DNA of 64,000 nucleotides from assembly GCA_016932075.1 (NCBI GenBank), contig JAFGDP010000123.1, positions 1-64,000 of the forward strand. The letters run 5' to 3'. The position numbers were made by a program, and so were the translations under genes. Positions 22,716-33,242 of the stretch are shown here, one piece after another (within the stretch, counting starts at the first letter, position 1; each line of letters begins with the position of its first letter). Origin of the DNA: Chitinispirillaceae bacterium (GTDB lineage Bacteria > Fibrobacterota > Chitinivibrionia > Chitinivibrionales > Chitinispirillaceae). The notes below the pieces were generated by a model. The model was not told the origin of the DNA, did not search any database, and saw only the letters and a list, made by a program, of their open reading frames with translations.

Positions 22716-25241
22716 ATGATGTACGCAGCCTATTCATCTGCTGTTTGGGGTCCCAGAAAAGCAGAAAAAATGAAAGCTGCCCGGCACGCGAGGGTGCCGC
22801 TCTTTGTACTGTTCCTCATGGCTTTCCAGGCCCAGGCGCAGATCAGCATTAACGGCCAGAATTGCGAATTATCGGTTTCAGAGATCACCGACCGTACGGT
22901 TCGTATCACGCTGGTGCCCACCGGCCAGGCCATTATTAACGATCCTATCCTCTCGCACCGGACCTGGCCCGACCCTGCCCTGAGAACCACAACCATAAGC
23001 GGCAGCCGCACGGTCTCACTCACCGACCTGAACGTGCTGGTCTCCTCTTCACCGCTTCGATTCACCATCACGGCCAAAACCGGAGATACCGTGCAGGTGG
23101 TTTCTTTTACGAGTACAGGCCAGTTCACCTTTGATATAAGCGGTACGTATCCCCTGTTCGGCCTTGGGCAGGGCGATGAACAGTATTTCAACCGGAGGGG
23201 CGCTCTTACTGACATGGGAGATGCCGGCGCTGATGACGGGTTCTATTACGGTTTCCGCGTACCGGTACCGTTTCTGATAGGCACATCGGGATGGAGCCTG
23301 TTCATGCACCGTCCCTACCGGGCACGTCTGGATCTGCGCAACGCCAGCAGCGGCTCAATGACCCCGCTCACCGGTCACCCGGTGCCGCCCATTGACCTTT
23401 TTATCTCCCGGTTTGGCGCGCCGCCCCAGGTCATGGAGGAGTTTTCCGCAATCCTTGGCAAAACCCCGATGCCGCCCCGCTGGGCGCTCGGTTATTTCCA
23501 ATCGCACCGCATGCTCGATCGGCCAGGAGGCCCGTGGAGCGCGCTTGCGGTTGCGGATTCGCTGCGAAAAAAAAGGCTGCCGTGCGACGGTCTCATTTAT
23601 CTTGGAACGGGCTGGTGCGACCCAGGCTGGAACCTGCAGCAGCCGTCCTTCACCTGGAATCCCACTCCCTTTCCGGACCCGCAGGCGGCTATGGACAGCC
23701 TCCACGCGCAGCATTTCAAGGTCTCCCTTCATACCGTTCTCGGGCCGGGCAACCTGCACGGCAATATCCCTCCGCTTTCCGGCGAAAGTGTGAACAGCAG
23801 CCACATCTCCACGTACTGGGGACAGCACCGGACCGTATTCAGATTAATTGACGGATGGTGGCCTGACGCCGGCGAAACGAACAACCTTGACGCGCGGCTT
23901 GCGCGGGTCCGCATGTACTACCAGGGACCGCTTCAGGACCGGCCGAATGTCAGGCCGTTCCACCTTCACCGGTCGTTAATTGCCGGCACGCACCGCTACG
24001 GCGCTTCGCTCTGGACCGGCGATGTGTACAGCCAGTGGAACGTTCTTTCGCGTCATCCAGGCATGGGTGTGAACTCAGTCATGAGCCTTACGCCGTTCTG
24101 GGGATCGGACATCGGCGGGTTCTGGCCGACGCAAGAATATACCGCTGAGCTGTATGCGCGATGGTTCCAGTTCGGCGCATTCTGTCCCCTGTTCCGGTCG
24201 CACGGCCGCGACACCTGGTACTATCACACTCCCTGGGGCTGGAATGCCACTGATCCCCAAACCGAAGCGGTTGCCCGGAAGTATCTGAACCTCCGTTACC
24301 AGCTCATGCCCTATCTGTATACCGCTGTCCGCGAAACGTATGATACCGGACTCCCGGTCATGCGAGCGATCTGGTTCCACTATCCGGCAGACAGAAACGC
24401 CTTCATGGTGCCGGACCAGTACCTCTGGGGAAAGGACATTCTGGTCGCGCCGGTGCTGCAGCGGGCAGCAAGGTCGCGGCAGGTCGTCCTGCCTTCGGGA
24501 GACCGGTGGTATGATTTCTGGGACAACAGGGTGCATGCCGGAGGGCAGACAATCTCCCGCACCGTGGATCTTGAAACCATGCCCCTGTACGTGCGGGCAG
24601 GCGCCGTTATCCCGTTTGATACGGTGCGTCTCTATACGGAACAACCGGTGAGCGCTCCCTGCACCATACGCGTCTACCGCGGCGCCGACGGCGCATTCAC
24701 GCTGTATGACGACGACAATACCAGCCTTGACTATTTGAATAACAGAAACGTCACCTTCACGCGGTTCACCTGGAGCGAAAGCGCCTGTTCGCTTGCGATC
24801 GAACCGGATTCCCGGTCCACCCTCACGCCGGACTCGGTTATCTACCGGGTCCTGTTTCTGCCAGACGGATACGCGGATACCGTCATATACCGGGGCAGCA
24901 GGGTGGTGGTGCACGGCGGCTGTTCTGTTAACACAATCCAGGTACGGACTCCGGTCCCGGTATCAGGCTTGACTGTTATTGCAAACCCGGCAGACGGAAG
25001 AGCGGAAATCAGCTTCACGCTTGACCCCGTACGCGCCGCTTCCGGAGTGCAATTGAGTATCGTTGATACAAGAGGCAAAACGGTACGGTCGTTGCGGCTT
25101 GAAGGGCTGCAATCCGGCTGCAATCGTGTGGTCGTGGACGGTACAGACTGTCGCGGCACCGCGCTGGCACCAGCCGTCTATTTAGTCCGCCTCCATGCCG
25201 GCTCCTGGTCGCTCTCGAAGAAAGCGGTTCTTATCCGGTAA
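22716..25241 (+). CDS. Secreted glycoside hydrolase family 31 (alpha-glucosidase/xylosidase type) with C-terminal sorting-like domain
   Basis: GH31 enzymes cleave or transfer terminal alpha-glycosides by a retaining mechanism. The 841-residue protein has an N-terminal beta domain with GLGQGDEQYFNRRG, the barrel with RWALGYFQSH, the nucleophile Asp in DGWWPDAGE (about residue 383) and the acid/base Asp in LWTGDVYSQW (about 436), then HGRDTWYYH and the C-terminal beta domains. The last 75 residues (QLSIVDTRGKTVRSL to AVYLVRLHAGSWSLSKKAV) form a T9SS/FlgD-like C-terminal domain. A hydrophobic signal lies at residues 29-41. The start at 22716 follows GGGGGGAGG, giving a long n-region; ATG at 22770 is the alternative. 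The substrate is unknown. Confidence 0.9.
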   Translation: MMYAAYSSAVWGPRKAEKMKAARHARVPLFVLFLMAFQAQAQISINGQNCELSVSEITDRTVRITLVPTGQAIINDPILSHRTWPDPALRTTTISGSRTVSLTDLNVLVSSSPLRFTITAKTGDTVQVVSFTSTGQFTFDISGTYPLFGLGQGDEQYFNRRGALTDMGDAGADDGFYYGFRVPVPFLIGTSGWSLFMHRPYRARLDLRNASSGSMTPLTGHPVPPIDLFISRFGAPPQVMEEFSAILGKTPMPPRWALGYFQSHRMLDRPGGPWSALAVADSLRKKRLPCDGLIYLGTGWCDPGWNLQQPSFTWNPTPFPDPQAAMDSLHAQHFKVSLHTVLGPGNLHGNIPPLSGESVNSSHISTYWGQHRTVFRLIDGWWPDAGETNNLDARLARVRMYYQGPLQDRPNVRPFHLHRSLIAGTHRYGASLWTGDVYSQWNVLSRHPGMGVNSVMSLTPFWGSDIGGFWPTQEYTAELYARWFQFGAFCPLFRSHGRDTWYYHTPWGWNATDPQTEAVARKYLNLRYQLMPYLYTAVRETYDTGLPVMRAIWFHYPADRNAFMVPDQYLWGKDILVAPVLQRAARSRQVVLPSGDRWYDFWDNRVHAGGQTISRTVDLETMPLYVRAGAVIPFDTVRLYTEQPVSAPCTIRVYRGADGAFTLYDDDNTSLDYLNNRNVTFTRFTWSESACSLAIEPDSRSTLTPDSVIYRVLFLPDGYADTVIYRGSRVVVHGGCSVNTIQVRTPVPVSGLTVIANPADGRAEISFTLDPVRAASGVQLSIVDTRGKTVRSLRLEGLQSGCNRVVVDGTDCRGTALAPAVYLVRLHAGSWSLSKKAVLIR

Positions 25242-25279
25242 AGAAAAACCGGTGATATAACGTCTATCATACTAGCGGA

Positions 25280-27103
25280 TTATTTCGGCAGGACCGGGAC
25301 CCGTTCAATCACCCTTGTCCCATCGCTGATACTGCATGAAAAGACGAGAATGCCTTTCTGGCCAAGCGCCGGTAACGTCACCATGCGCTGGCCAGGTGCC
25401 AGCCGGACAGCGGCGAGCATCCGGCCCCGCAGATCGTGGAGTGCGATGCGCTCGATGCCGGCACCGGTCTTGACAGGAAGGCGGAAAATGCGCGTTTGGC
25501 CTGATGCGAACCGTACCTTGAGAATACCAGAGCCTGAGAAAGCCGCCGCATGACCGGCAAGGGTGACCGACGCACTGTTCACGATCCGCAGCAGGTGCTG
25601 TCCGGTCTGGATTTTTATCGTGTCGGCATCACGCCATGACATGGCGACCTGGAAGTCGTAGTTTTTCCAATAACAGGCAAGGCAGGTCGGGTCAAGCGCT
25701 CCAAGCCCGCAATCGTGCATGATCTGAAAAGCGGAACCGGTGAGTGCAAGCCTGATGCGGCCGGCGGTCATTTTAAGAGATCCGATATGACAGTCAGCCG
25801 AATCCGAGAGCGGCGCAATCGAATAGGTCCCGTCGTTTTTAAGGCTGGTTGCGGCAGTGCCTCTCACGTGATGCAGGGAATAATCGCTGAAATTGCTGTC
25901 AGGATCATCGAGCATGACGGTGATGTCCAGCTGCTGCTGCCCGTTATAGAGGAACGGCGTTCCATTGATATTTGTAGATAATGACGCCGGCTGTGTGGCG
26001 GCAATGCGCGTAGAGGTGTCGCGGTAGGTAAAAATAGAATAGCCCCAGGTTGAATCGAGCAGCTCAACGCCGAATCCGCCCGGCCGGCGGATGAAATTGG
26101 CATATCGGTATGAGACAGTACCAAAGGTCGTGTCCCTTTTCCAGAGGGTGTTCTGGTTCTCCTTGAAAAGACCGTTATCCCCGACCGCTCCCTGGTGGTA
26201 GACGCGCCGGAGCGCACCGGAAGCCGTGGAGGCAATGGTAAAAAACGTATCTGCCGTATTCCTTCGATAAATCCCTCCCTGCAGGGTGACGGCATAGGTG
26301 CCGTTCGTATGCGTGACCGAAACCGTTCCATCAGAAAGATCGCGGACCTGCTCAGCGCCGAACGTGCCATTGACATACGGAACATACCGTACCAGGCCGC
26401 CGGAACCGCAAACCCACAGGCCGGTGTCCTGATGCGTGCTGCTGCTCGTTGCGCCTGAGATGCTGGCGATCTGCTGGCCGGTTCGGCGCTCGCCAAACGG
26501 AAGCGTGTCGATTGTTGTTACTGACGGGCCGGCAGTCTGTATGGTCGCCACCAGGACATGCAGCGGCGCCGACGGGGAAGGAACCGCTATTCGCACGGAA
26601 TCAGTTGAGTAAACGCTGTCCCGCAGCACATACAGGGGCCGTCCGGCAGAAAGCGTGAAACCGGGAAGCGCTACATGCGCAGGCGGATCAAAGGTGAGCG
26701 CATGGTCAAAGCAGGGAGCAACAAGCTCTTCATAGAGCACCGGCATGACATACAACCTGCTGGAGGTATCAATAAATACGGCGACGGCAGTATCGACGCC
26801 CCTTGAAACATCGAATGCCCTGATCCGCAGGTTTGACAACGCATCAGGCAGCACGAGATCAAGACGCCTGAGAGTCTGGTTCCATGGCAGGGACCGGAAC
26901 ATGGGGTGAAGAAAGACATAGCCTTTTTGATCGAGCGAAGACATCGCGACCCGCTCCGCGCGCACCACATTGCTGAAAGCAAGAACCATGACCAGCACAC
27001 TAACGCACGCTGCGCATGACCGGAACACAACGCGTACGGACATGCCCGTCCTCTCGATAATCCGGTTTTGTCGCGTTTTTTTGCGTCTCCTGATCATTGC
27101 CAT
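25280..27103 (-). CDS. Secreted repeat protein with C-terminal sorting-like domain, unknown function
   Basis: The start at 27103 (TAAGGA then ATG) lies 8 bases after the stop of the Kelch lipoprotein, so the two are coupled; the longer frame into that gene is spurious. Residues 1-50 hold a basic n-region and a signal helix (CAACVSVLVMVLAFSNVVRA). The 607-residue body is rich in Thr/Ser/Gly beta strands and reads like a beta-propeller. A CxxC pair (DPTCLACYW) is near residue 500. The end, IERIALHDLRGRMLAAVRL to VFSCSISDG, resembles the C-terminal domain of the GH31 protein. Family not recognised. Confidence 0.68.
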   Translation of the reverse strand: MAMIRRRKKTRQNRIIERTGMSVRVVFRSCAACVSVLVMVLAFSNVVRAERVAMSSLDQKGYVFLHPMFRSLPWNQTLRRLDLVLPDALSNLRIRAFDVSRGVDTAVAVFIDTSSRLYVMPVLYEELVAPCFDHALTFDPPAHVALPGFTLSAGRPLYVLRDSVYSTDSVRIAVPSPSAPLHVLVATIQTAGPSVTTIDTLPFGERRTGQQIASISGATSSSTHQDTGLWVCGSGGLVRYVPYVNGTFGAEQVRDLSDGTVSVTHTNGTYAVTLQGGIYRRNTADTFFTIASTASGALRRVYHQGAVGDNGLFKENQNTLWKRDTTFGTVSYRYANFIRRPGGFGVELLDSTWGYSIFTYRDTSTRIAATQPASLSTNINGTPFLYNGQQQLDITVMLDDPDSNFSDYSLHHVRGTAATSLKNDGTYSIAPLSDSADCHIGSLKMTAGRIRLALTGSAFQIMHDCGLGALDPTCLACYWKNYDFQVAMSWRDADTIKIQTGQHLLRIVNSASVTLAGHAAAFSGSGILKVRFASGQTRIFRLPVKTGAGIERIALHDLRGRMLAAVRLAPGQRMVTLPALGQKGILVFSCSISDGTRVIERVPVLPK

Positions 27104-27110
27104 AAAATCC

Positions 27111-29834
27111 TTACGGATAAAACACCAGAACACTGCGTGTCGTGGTCTCTCCGGTTGCACCGCCGATACAGTACAGGACATTATCAAGCGAGATTGCGAC
27201 AGCGCTGTGCCGCGGCCCAGGCAGAGAGACGCCGGCGCCGGACTGCCCTGTTGACACGTCAAGTGTTTCGACATCAGAAAGAACGTTATTATCGTCGACC
27301 ATCAGAGACCTGAATCCACCGATGCAATACAGGATCGGGCCTTGAAGCGCAATCGCAAAGTTGCATCGAGGGGTACGCAGGACCGTCCCGCTATTGACAC
27401 ACTGGCCCAACGTCGTATCACATATTTCCACCATCGATACCATCTGCTCTTCGTTATTGATCATGGCGATCGAATCAGTGCTCCCGCCATATCCTCCCGC
27501 GATATGGATGCCTCTCGCCGTAGCCGCGGCCTGGTGGTCGGCACGGCAATTCAGCATATCCGGACCTTTTGACCATGACTGGTTTGTCAAATCAAAAAGG
27601 TCGATCGACTTGACGATCACCTCGCTTTGTCGCGCGGCATCATACACCTTTCCGCCGATGCAATACAGGCTGTTCCCCACCAGGCATGACGCGCCGTGCG
27701 CGCGCGTAAACGGCATCCGGCCCGTTGATGTCCAGGCATCGGCGGCAGGATCATACACCTCGATCGAGGTGATCGAATAACTCCGGTGACTGAATCCGCC
27801 CAAAACATAGATCTTCCCGTTCCAGGCAGCGACAAAAGGCGCCCAGCGCGCAGTGGCAAGCGACGCTTTTGCGCTCCACGTTTTTGTCACCGTATCATAC
27901 GCTTCGACGGTGTTAAGCGCCATGGGAAGATTGCTGTTTATCCGGTTCACGCTTCCGCCGATGGCATAGATCACCCCATCAAGTTCGACAACCCCGCATT
28001 GACGCCGCGCCCCGATAAGCGAATCCGCGGAGGTCCACATTCCGCGGGCAACCACCTGTACGCTCCAGGCAAGGGTGTCTGCACCGTCATGGTTGTCGCG
28101 CACGGTCACGGTGCAGCGGTGCGTCCCTATCTGGGTTACCGCGGGTTTCCACGTCAGGGCATTATCATTCATGACCGCTGTTGCAGGAGCCCGGAGCGCA
28201 TACACGAGGGTGTCGCTGTTACGGTCCGCCGCAATCAGCGTCACCGCGTATTCTTCACCCACGAGCGCCAGATCGGGGAGCGAATCGGGGGTGGTGATAA
28301 AACGTGGCGGCGAATTGACAATACGCAGGAAAGCAACGGCATTTGAATCATAGAAAGAAACGATCCCTTCGGTATCAGCGACAGCCACCCAGAAACCGGC
28401 TGGGGTGTTGCTGAGGGTCGAAAAAGTATAAACGGTATCGGTGAGCCGGGATGAGCGGAAGATGACGGTGTCTCCGCCCGCGTTTCGATGCAGCACATAT
28501 TCCCTGAAATCGCCGTCCGACGAACGGTCCCATCGTATGATAATAGTCGAATCGGTTGCGTCGGCTGAAACAATGGGAACGGAGCGCGGCCTCACACGAA
28601 CAGTGAAAAAGGTATCGATCGAATCACTATTAAATCCGACTCGTATGGCGACCTTTCCCCATGCGGAACGGTCGCCGGTTGAAAATGACGTGTCGGCAAC
28701 CCCTTCGGAAGAATGCGGCACTTCCACCCACGAATAGTCAGGGCCGTTTCCATCGAACGCCAAAAACACCTCGTAATCGTCAAACGCGTTGATGAAACCG
28801 ATCCTGCAATGCACTGTTCCGCCGTATGCCACGGTCGTATCAGCGGAGATAAAACGCACGACCGGCCGGATCGTACATGGAGGAATCGCCAGGACATTCG
28901 CCGGATCGCTGAACGGGCTCTGGTTGTTTGCGCTGTCAACGGCCTTGATCTGGTACACGAGTGATTTGGGAAGCGTGTCGGTAAAATCCCTGAAAACGGT
29001 ATCGGCTGCGACGGTATCGCCCACAATGGTGTCGATGGGCTGGGGCTCACCCGCGTCTGCCTCGTTTTTACGGTACACGATATACTCCCGCAGATCGGAA
29101 ACCGGCACGTTGTGCCAACGCAGATGGACAACGCCGTGCACGGTATCGTAGGAAGCCGAAAGGCCTCGGGGTTTGTGTGGAGCGCCGTCAGGATCGATCC
29201 TGAGTTGTACCGGATGCACCTCGGTCCCTTCACCCGATACGACGACCACGTTCTCCACCGAGGCGGGCAGATACCCCCCTCCCATGTAGAAAAAACAGAC
29301 CGTATAGGTCCCCTCGGCCACACGCGGAATGGTGTATGACCCGTCCTGCCGCGAAACCGCCATAAAGGCTGAATCGCGGGTATAGCACATCACGCCCGAC
29401 ATATCGTCCTTGTCAATAATGACCCTGCCGTCAATCCACCCCTTGGGGAGCAGCACGAGAGCGCCGGCCTCGAAGCGGGCGGGAGGCTCCCCCTTGGGGG
29501 CGAAACGGTCTATGACGATTCCGCCTTTCAGACCGATGAGAGTGTCGCCCTTAAATGCCGTACCGACCAGCGTATAGGTGCCGGTATCGAGGTTGGTGAA
29601 CGTAAAGGACCCGTCGCTTGTGCTCTCCACCGTATCGACCGGCGCGTAGGAAGCGCCCTTCTGCTTGAGCGCGACCACGGTCGCGCCCGTGACCGGAGCG
29701 CCGACCTTGGAGACCGTCTTCCCCACGACCTCGGATCCTCCGAGATCAACATGCTGGAGCGGTCCCGGGCACCCTGAAAGAAGCGCGCCGAGCGCCGGCA
29801 AAACAAGGAGATATGCTATGCGCAGCCTCGTCAT
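27111..29834 (-). CDS. Large lipoprotein with CarboxypepD_reg-like, FN3-like and Kelch domains
   Basis: This 907-residue protein starts with a lipoprotein signal (MTRLRIAYLLVLPALGALLSGC, lipobox L-S-G-C). It has two carboxypeptidase-regulatory-like beta modules (about residues 33-110 and 130-205: VVGKTVSKVGAPVTGATV, DGSFTFTNLDTGTYTL), FN3-like modules (about 225-330 and 410-500), a cadherin/Ig-like piece (510-600) and a six-bladed Kelch beta-propeller at the C-terminus. Repeats such as GVIYAIGGSVNR, KIYVLGGFSHR, SLYCIGGKVYD and VLYCIGGATGE mark the blades. It follows the TIGR02147 gene by 12 bases. Probably surface-exposed and binding carbohydrate or protein. Confidence 0.82.
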   Translation of the reverse strand: MTRLRIAYLLVLPALGALLSGCPGPLQHVDLGGSEVVGKTVSKVGAPVTGATVVALKQKGASYAPVDTVESTSDGSFTFTNLDTGTYTLVGTAFKGDTLIGLKGGIVIDRFAPKGEPPARFEAGALVLLPKGWIDGRVIIDKDDMSGVMCYTRDSAFMAVSRQDGSYTIPRVAEGTYTVCFFYMGGGYLPASVENVVVVSGEGTEVHPVQLRIDPDGAPHKPRGLSASYDTVHGVVHLRWHNVPVSDLREYIVYRKNEADAGEPQPIDTIVGDTVAADTVFRDFTDTLPKSLVYQIKAVDSANNQSPFSDPANVLAIPPCTIRPVVRFISADTTVAYGGTVHCRIGFINAFDDYEVFLAFDGNGPDYSWVEVPHSSEGVADTSFSTGDRSAWGKVAIRVGFNSDSIDTFFTVRVRPRSVPIVSADATDSTIIIRWDRSSDGDFREYVLHRNAGGDTVIFRSSRLTDTVYTFSTLSNTPAGFWVAVADTEGIVSFYDSNAVAFLRIVNSPPRFITTPDSLPDLALVGEEYAVTLIAADRNSDTLVYALRAPATAVMNDNALTWKPAVTQIGTHRCTVTVRDNHDGADTLAWSVQVVARGMWTSADSLIGARRQCGVVELDGVIYAIGGSVNRINSNLPMALNTVEAYDTVTKTWSAKASLATARWAPFVAAWNGKIYVLGGFSHRSYSITSIEVYDPAADAWTSTGRMPFTRAHGASCLVGNSLYCIGGKVYDAARQSEVIVKSIDLFDLTNQSWSKGPDMLNCRADHQAAATARGIHIAGGYGGSTDSIAMINNEEQMVSMVEICDTTLGQCVNSGTVLRTPRCNFAIALQGPILYCIGGFRSLMVDDNNVLSDVETLDVSTGQSGAGVSLPGPRHSAVAISLDNVLYCIGGATGETTTRSVLVFYP

Positions 29835-29846
29835 CTGCCCGCCCGC

Positions 29847-30668
29847 CTAAGGCCGTGACATGGGATAGACATGGAAGTTGACATGATAGACACGGTCGCG
29901 GTTCTTATCACCGCGCACGATCTCAAGGATCTCGCGCCGAAACATTTTAAGCCGCTCCTCGATGTGTGCATATCCCTCGGCAGAACAGCTGAATGTCAGG
30001 GTTGAAATAGTGCGCTTGTCCCGCGGGTAACGGTCGATCGCCTCCCGGGCAAGGTCGATCGTCGACACGAGGAAATTATTCACTGCCACGGTCGGCGCCT
30101 CATAGCCGGTGGTAATCAGGTCATCGCTCTGCACGAAATATCCATCGTTACCCATGGTAATCATACCCAGCTTCTGCAGAAGGTCAACCGCCTTTTTTGC
30201 CTGCGACGGAGTTATGGCCGGCGAGACTTTTTTCGCGAGCTCCCCGAAGTCCTTGCCCTCGAAACGGTATATGTCGATCACTTCCCTGACCGCCGTATAA
30301 TACCACTGACTGTAAAATTCATACTGCCACGCCTCGGTCAGCCTGATTTTCGACCGTTTGGACGCCAGTATCTTTTCAAAATAATATTTTTTCTGCTCGT
30401 GATTTTTTGCCTGGTCATAGTTCACCAGCAGTTCGAAATATTCCGTCTCCTGGCGCTTGAGCCTGAACACGGCAGCGAATCTGAATATATTTTCCGCGCT
30501 GATGTTGCGTTTGCCCTGAAGAATGTTGGTAAAAAAACCGGCAGAGCTGAATCCGACCTTTAGCGCGATATAACGGTAGGAAAATGATGGATTTGCCGCC
30601 TTGCGCTCCTCATAAAGGTCCTTGAGCAGTTTACGGTAATCGATATAATCGAACACATCAATAGCCAT
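29847..30668 (-). CDS. TIGR02147-family protein, putative regulator
   Basis: The 273-residue protein begins MAIDVFDYIDYRKLLKDLYEE, the highly conserved opening of TIGR02147, followed by a helix-turn-helix-like region (SYRYIALKVGFSSAGFFTNILQGKRN). Next come ARE-type helices with EYFELLVNYDQAK and WQYEFYSQWYYTAVREVI, then a winged part (SPAITPSQAKKAVDLLQKLGMI). The family is strongly enriched in Fibrobacterota and is thought to act as a transcriptional regulator. It is the first gene of an apparent operon with the Kelch lipoprotein and the secreted protein, so it may control or sense their export. Confidence 0.88.
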   Translation of the reverse strand: MAIDVFDYIDYRKLLKDLYEERKAANPSFSYRYIALKVGFSSAGFFTNILQGKRNISAENIFRFAAVFRLKRQETEYFELLVNYDQAKNHEQKKYYFEKILASKRSKIRLTEAWQYEFYSQWYYTAVREVIDIYRFEGKDFGELAKKVSPAITPSQAKKAVDLLQKLGMITMGNDGYFVQSDDLITTGYEAPTVAVNNFLVSTIDLAREAIDRYPRDKRTISTLTFSCSAEGYAHIEERLKMFRREILEIVRGDKNRDRVYHVNFHVYPMSRP

Positions 30669-31088
30669 AACGACACCCACCCTGGTATAGGTCCTTCATG
30701 TCCTGCTCCCTTGATTGATCCAAGGACACCGACAGACCCCTGTTTTCAGTTAATATACCATGGGCAGGAAAAAATGACAAGAAGGATTGCATTTTAATGT
30801 TTTCATATAGAAAACAGCATCAACAGGCTAAAATTCTATTTATCTTCTGGTTTTTCAGCCAATTGCCTATATCATCTATATCATTTATTGATTGCTTGTC
30901 AGATTTTCAGAAAACAGTATGCCCTTGTAATACAATGCCATGAACGGGCAATTCAAAGAGCGGCATAATCAGGCAATCCCAATTTTTCGGGCGAAAAAAA
31001 CGGAAATTTTCTATATTGATAGTATCATAATTTATCTTTTAAAAGGTCATTCCAACTACATTTCCTTTTCAGAGCAAGGAGCCGCACA
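30669..31088. other. AT-rich divergent intergenic region
   Basis: This 420-base stretch separates the divergent TIGR02147 gene and a secreted-protein gene. It is strikingly AT-rich, with T and A runs (30770-30860, 30990-31040) typical of promoters, but no single -10/-35 pair stands out. There is no protein-like frame or strong hairpin. It presumably holds promoters for both directions. Confidence 0.5.
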
Positions 31089-31664
31089 ATGAAAGTCTCC
31101 CGGATCGTGATGCTCGTCAGTCTCTTCTTTTTCGCGGTAACCACCATTTCGCTGGGCCGTTCTATCCTTGAACGCAAGATGTTTTATATAAACGCACAAT
31201 CCGGCAAAAGCGGCCAGGCGAAATTCTGGGTCATCTATCTCGGAAATCACGAGGTGACCCTTAATCGCAAATACCCCGGCGAAGAGATACAGCCGGTGAC
31301 CGGCAGCATGAATTTCCAGCTGCTCTCAAGCGGGTATATCGAAGGCAATGGATATTCGGTCAAAGGCAAACTCAGCTGCCATCCTACCATGCGATTGAAA
31401 AATGAACAAGGCACAAAAAAAATCGCGATAGACAGCATCGACTGCATTTACGAGCATGGGAGGAAAGTCCGCTTATCCAGCGGTGAGATCGGCGATTTTA
31501 TCATTGACGTCGAAGGTTTGCCGGTAGTCGCCAACCGGTTTATCATGCGGGAATATAAGCTCACCAATTATTACGGCGAAGAGATTCTTAAGGAGGGTTC
31601 TGAAGAGACAAGAATTTCCGCCATCAGCTTCAGCAAAGAGGGCCTGGCGCGCATACCAAAATAA
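31089..31664 (+). CDS. Exported protein of unknown function
   Basis: The 191-residue product begins with a hydrophobic signal or anchor (MKVSRIVMLVSLFFFAVTTI) after AGCAAGGAG. The rest is a single beta-rich domain with KFWVIYLGNHEVTLNRKYPGE near residues 45-66, two cysteines (LSCHPTMR, IDCIYEH) that could form a disulfide, and charged loops. I do not recognise it. It is monocistronic, ahead of the MBL-fold gene. Confidence 0.6.
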   Translation: MKVSRIVMLVSLFFFAVTTISLGRSILERKMFYINAQSGKSGQAKFWVIYLGNHEVTLNRKYPGEEIQPVTGSMNFQLLSSGYIEGNGYSVKGKLSCHPTMRLKNEQGTKKIAIDSIDCIYEHGRKVRLSSGEIGDFIIDVEGLPVVANRFIMREYKLTNYYGEEILKEGSEETRISAISFSKEGLARIPK

Positions 31665-31829
31665 ACCGCCCATACCCTTCCCTGTGATTTGGAATACCGG
31701 GAGATACGATCATGCACGCTATGCCGGCATACCATGCAGGGTGCATTGTACTTCCCTGTCAGGGTGTTTTCGTGATACAATGTACGTGATGAGCAACACA
31801 GAAACCATGGCATAAAGGAACCCGCTGTA

Positions 31830-33242
31830 ATGCACATCCAATTCTGCGGTGCGGCCCAGACAGTAACAGGATCTCAAATACTCATTACCATCAACGGAAA
31901 AAAAATCCTTCTCGAGTGCGGCCTTTTCCAGGGGAAACGCCAGGAGTCGTACGAACGGAACCAGACATTCTCCTTCGATCCCTCATCCATAAACGCTGTC
32001 CTGCTTTCGCACGCCCATATCGACCACAGCGGCAATATCCCGAACCTGGTCAAAAACGGCTACAAGGGATCCGTTTATGCCACGCCGGCAACCGCGGACC
32101 TCTGCAAAATCATGCTGCGTGATTCAGCCTATCTTCATATGAAGGACATTGAGTGGGTCAACCGGTGGCGGCGGAACGGCAACCACCAGTTGATCAAACC
32201 GCTCTATACCATCGCTGATGCCGAAGCGTCAATCGAATCGTTCGCGGAAATCGACTATGACAAACCGCTCTCCATTGCGCCGGGCGTCGAAGCAATGTTT
32301 AGGGACGCCGGACACATACTCGGTTCAGCCGGCATCCATCTTGAAATACATGAAAACGGCAGCTCCTGGCGGCTCGGGCTTTCCGGTGATATCGGCCGGC
32401 CCAACATGCCCATGACGCGCGACCCGAACGTATTGCGCGACCTTGACATACTCATCATGGAGAGCACGTACGGCAACCGCCACCACGGCAGTTACAGCGA
32501 TGTGGAGGAGGAGCTGTGCCAGATCGTGCGCGAGACTGCGGCTGCGGGCGGCAAGGTGATCATACCGTCGTTCGCCGTGGGAAGGACACAGACGCTCGTG
32601 TACGTGCTTCACAAGCTGTTCAACGAAAACCGGATTCCGGACATGCCGGTCTTTGTTGACAGCCCGCTCGCATGCAACGCGACCGACGTTTTTAAAAAAT
32701 ATCCGCAGTATCTTGACCGTGAGGCAAAACGCATCTTCCTCGCCAATGATGAGGAACCCTTTGAGTTCAACCGCCTTACCTACATCCACAGCGTGGACGA
32801 ATCCAAGAAACTCAACGGCCTCAGGTTCCCGCACGTGATCATTTCCGGCTCCGGCATGGCCGAAGGCGGACGGATCCTTCACCACCTGCGTAATAATGTT
32901 GAAAACCCCAAAAACACGGTGCTGTTCGTCGGCTATGCCGCAAAGGAGACCCTTGCACGGAAAATGATGGACGGCCAGAATCCGGTCAGGATTTTCGGCG
33001 AAGAGCATACCGTGCGATGTAAAATCAGGGTCATGGACGCGTTCAGCGCGCACGCCGACCGCCGCAACCTGCTTGACTATATCGACCTGAATCCGCCGCA
33101 GCGCCTTAAACATGTGTTCCTCTTCCACGGTGAATCAGACCAGGCTGTTCCGCTGCGCGACGGTCTGCGCAGCAAAGGATACCAGAACGTTTACTACCCG
33201 GCGCAGGGCGAGACGTTCACGTTTGATAAGGATAATCCGTGA
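31830..33242 (+). CDS. MBL-fold beta-CASP RNA-processing exonuclease-like protein
   Basis: The 470-residue protein combines a metallo-beta-lactamase domain and a beta-CASP domain as in CPSF-73-like and RNase J-like nucleases. Visible motifs are motif 2 HAHIDHSG, motif 3 [15 protein letters not shown], motif 4 GLSGDIGR, then beta-CASP motif A (IMESTYGNR), [11 protein letters not shown], the [16 protein letters not shown] motif B, and [10 protein letters not shown] with motif C. Activity on RNA is likely; the exact substrate is unknown. The stop overlaps the MutT start (GTGA), so they are coupled. Confidence 0.93.
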   Translation: MHIQFCGAAQTVTGSQILITINGKKILLECGLFQGKRQESYERNQTFSFDPSSINAVLLSHAHIDHSGNIPNLVKNGYKGSVYATPATADLCKIMLRDSAYLHMKDIEWVNRWRRNGNHQLIKPLYTIADAEASIESFAEIDYDKPLSIAPGVEAMFRDAGHILGSAGIHLEIHENGSSWRLGLSGDIGRPNMPMTRDPNVLRDLDILIMESTYGNRHHGSYSDVEEELCQIVRETAAAGGKVIIPSFAVGRTQTLVYVLHKLFNENRIPDMPVFVDSPLACNATDVFKKYPQYLDREAKRIFLANDEEPFEFNRLTYIHSVDESKKLNGLRFPHVIISGSGMAEGGRILHHLRNNVENPKNTVLFVGYAAKETLARKMMDGQNPVRIFGEEHTVRCKIRVMDAFSAHADRRNLLDYIDLNPPQRLKHVFLFHGESDQAVPLRDGLRSKGYQNVYYPAQGETFTFDKDNP

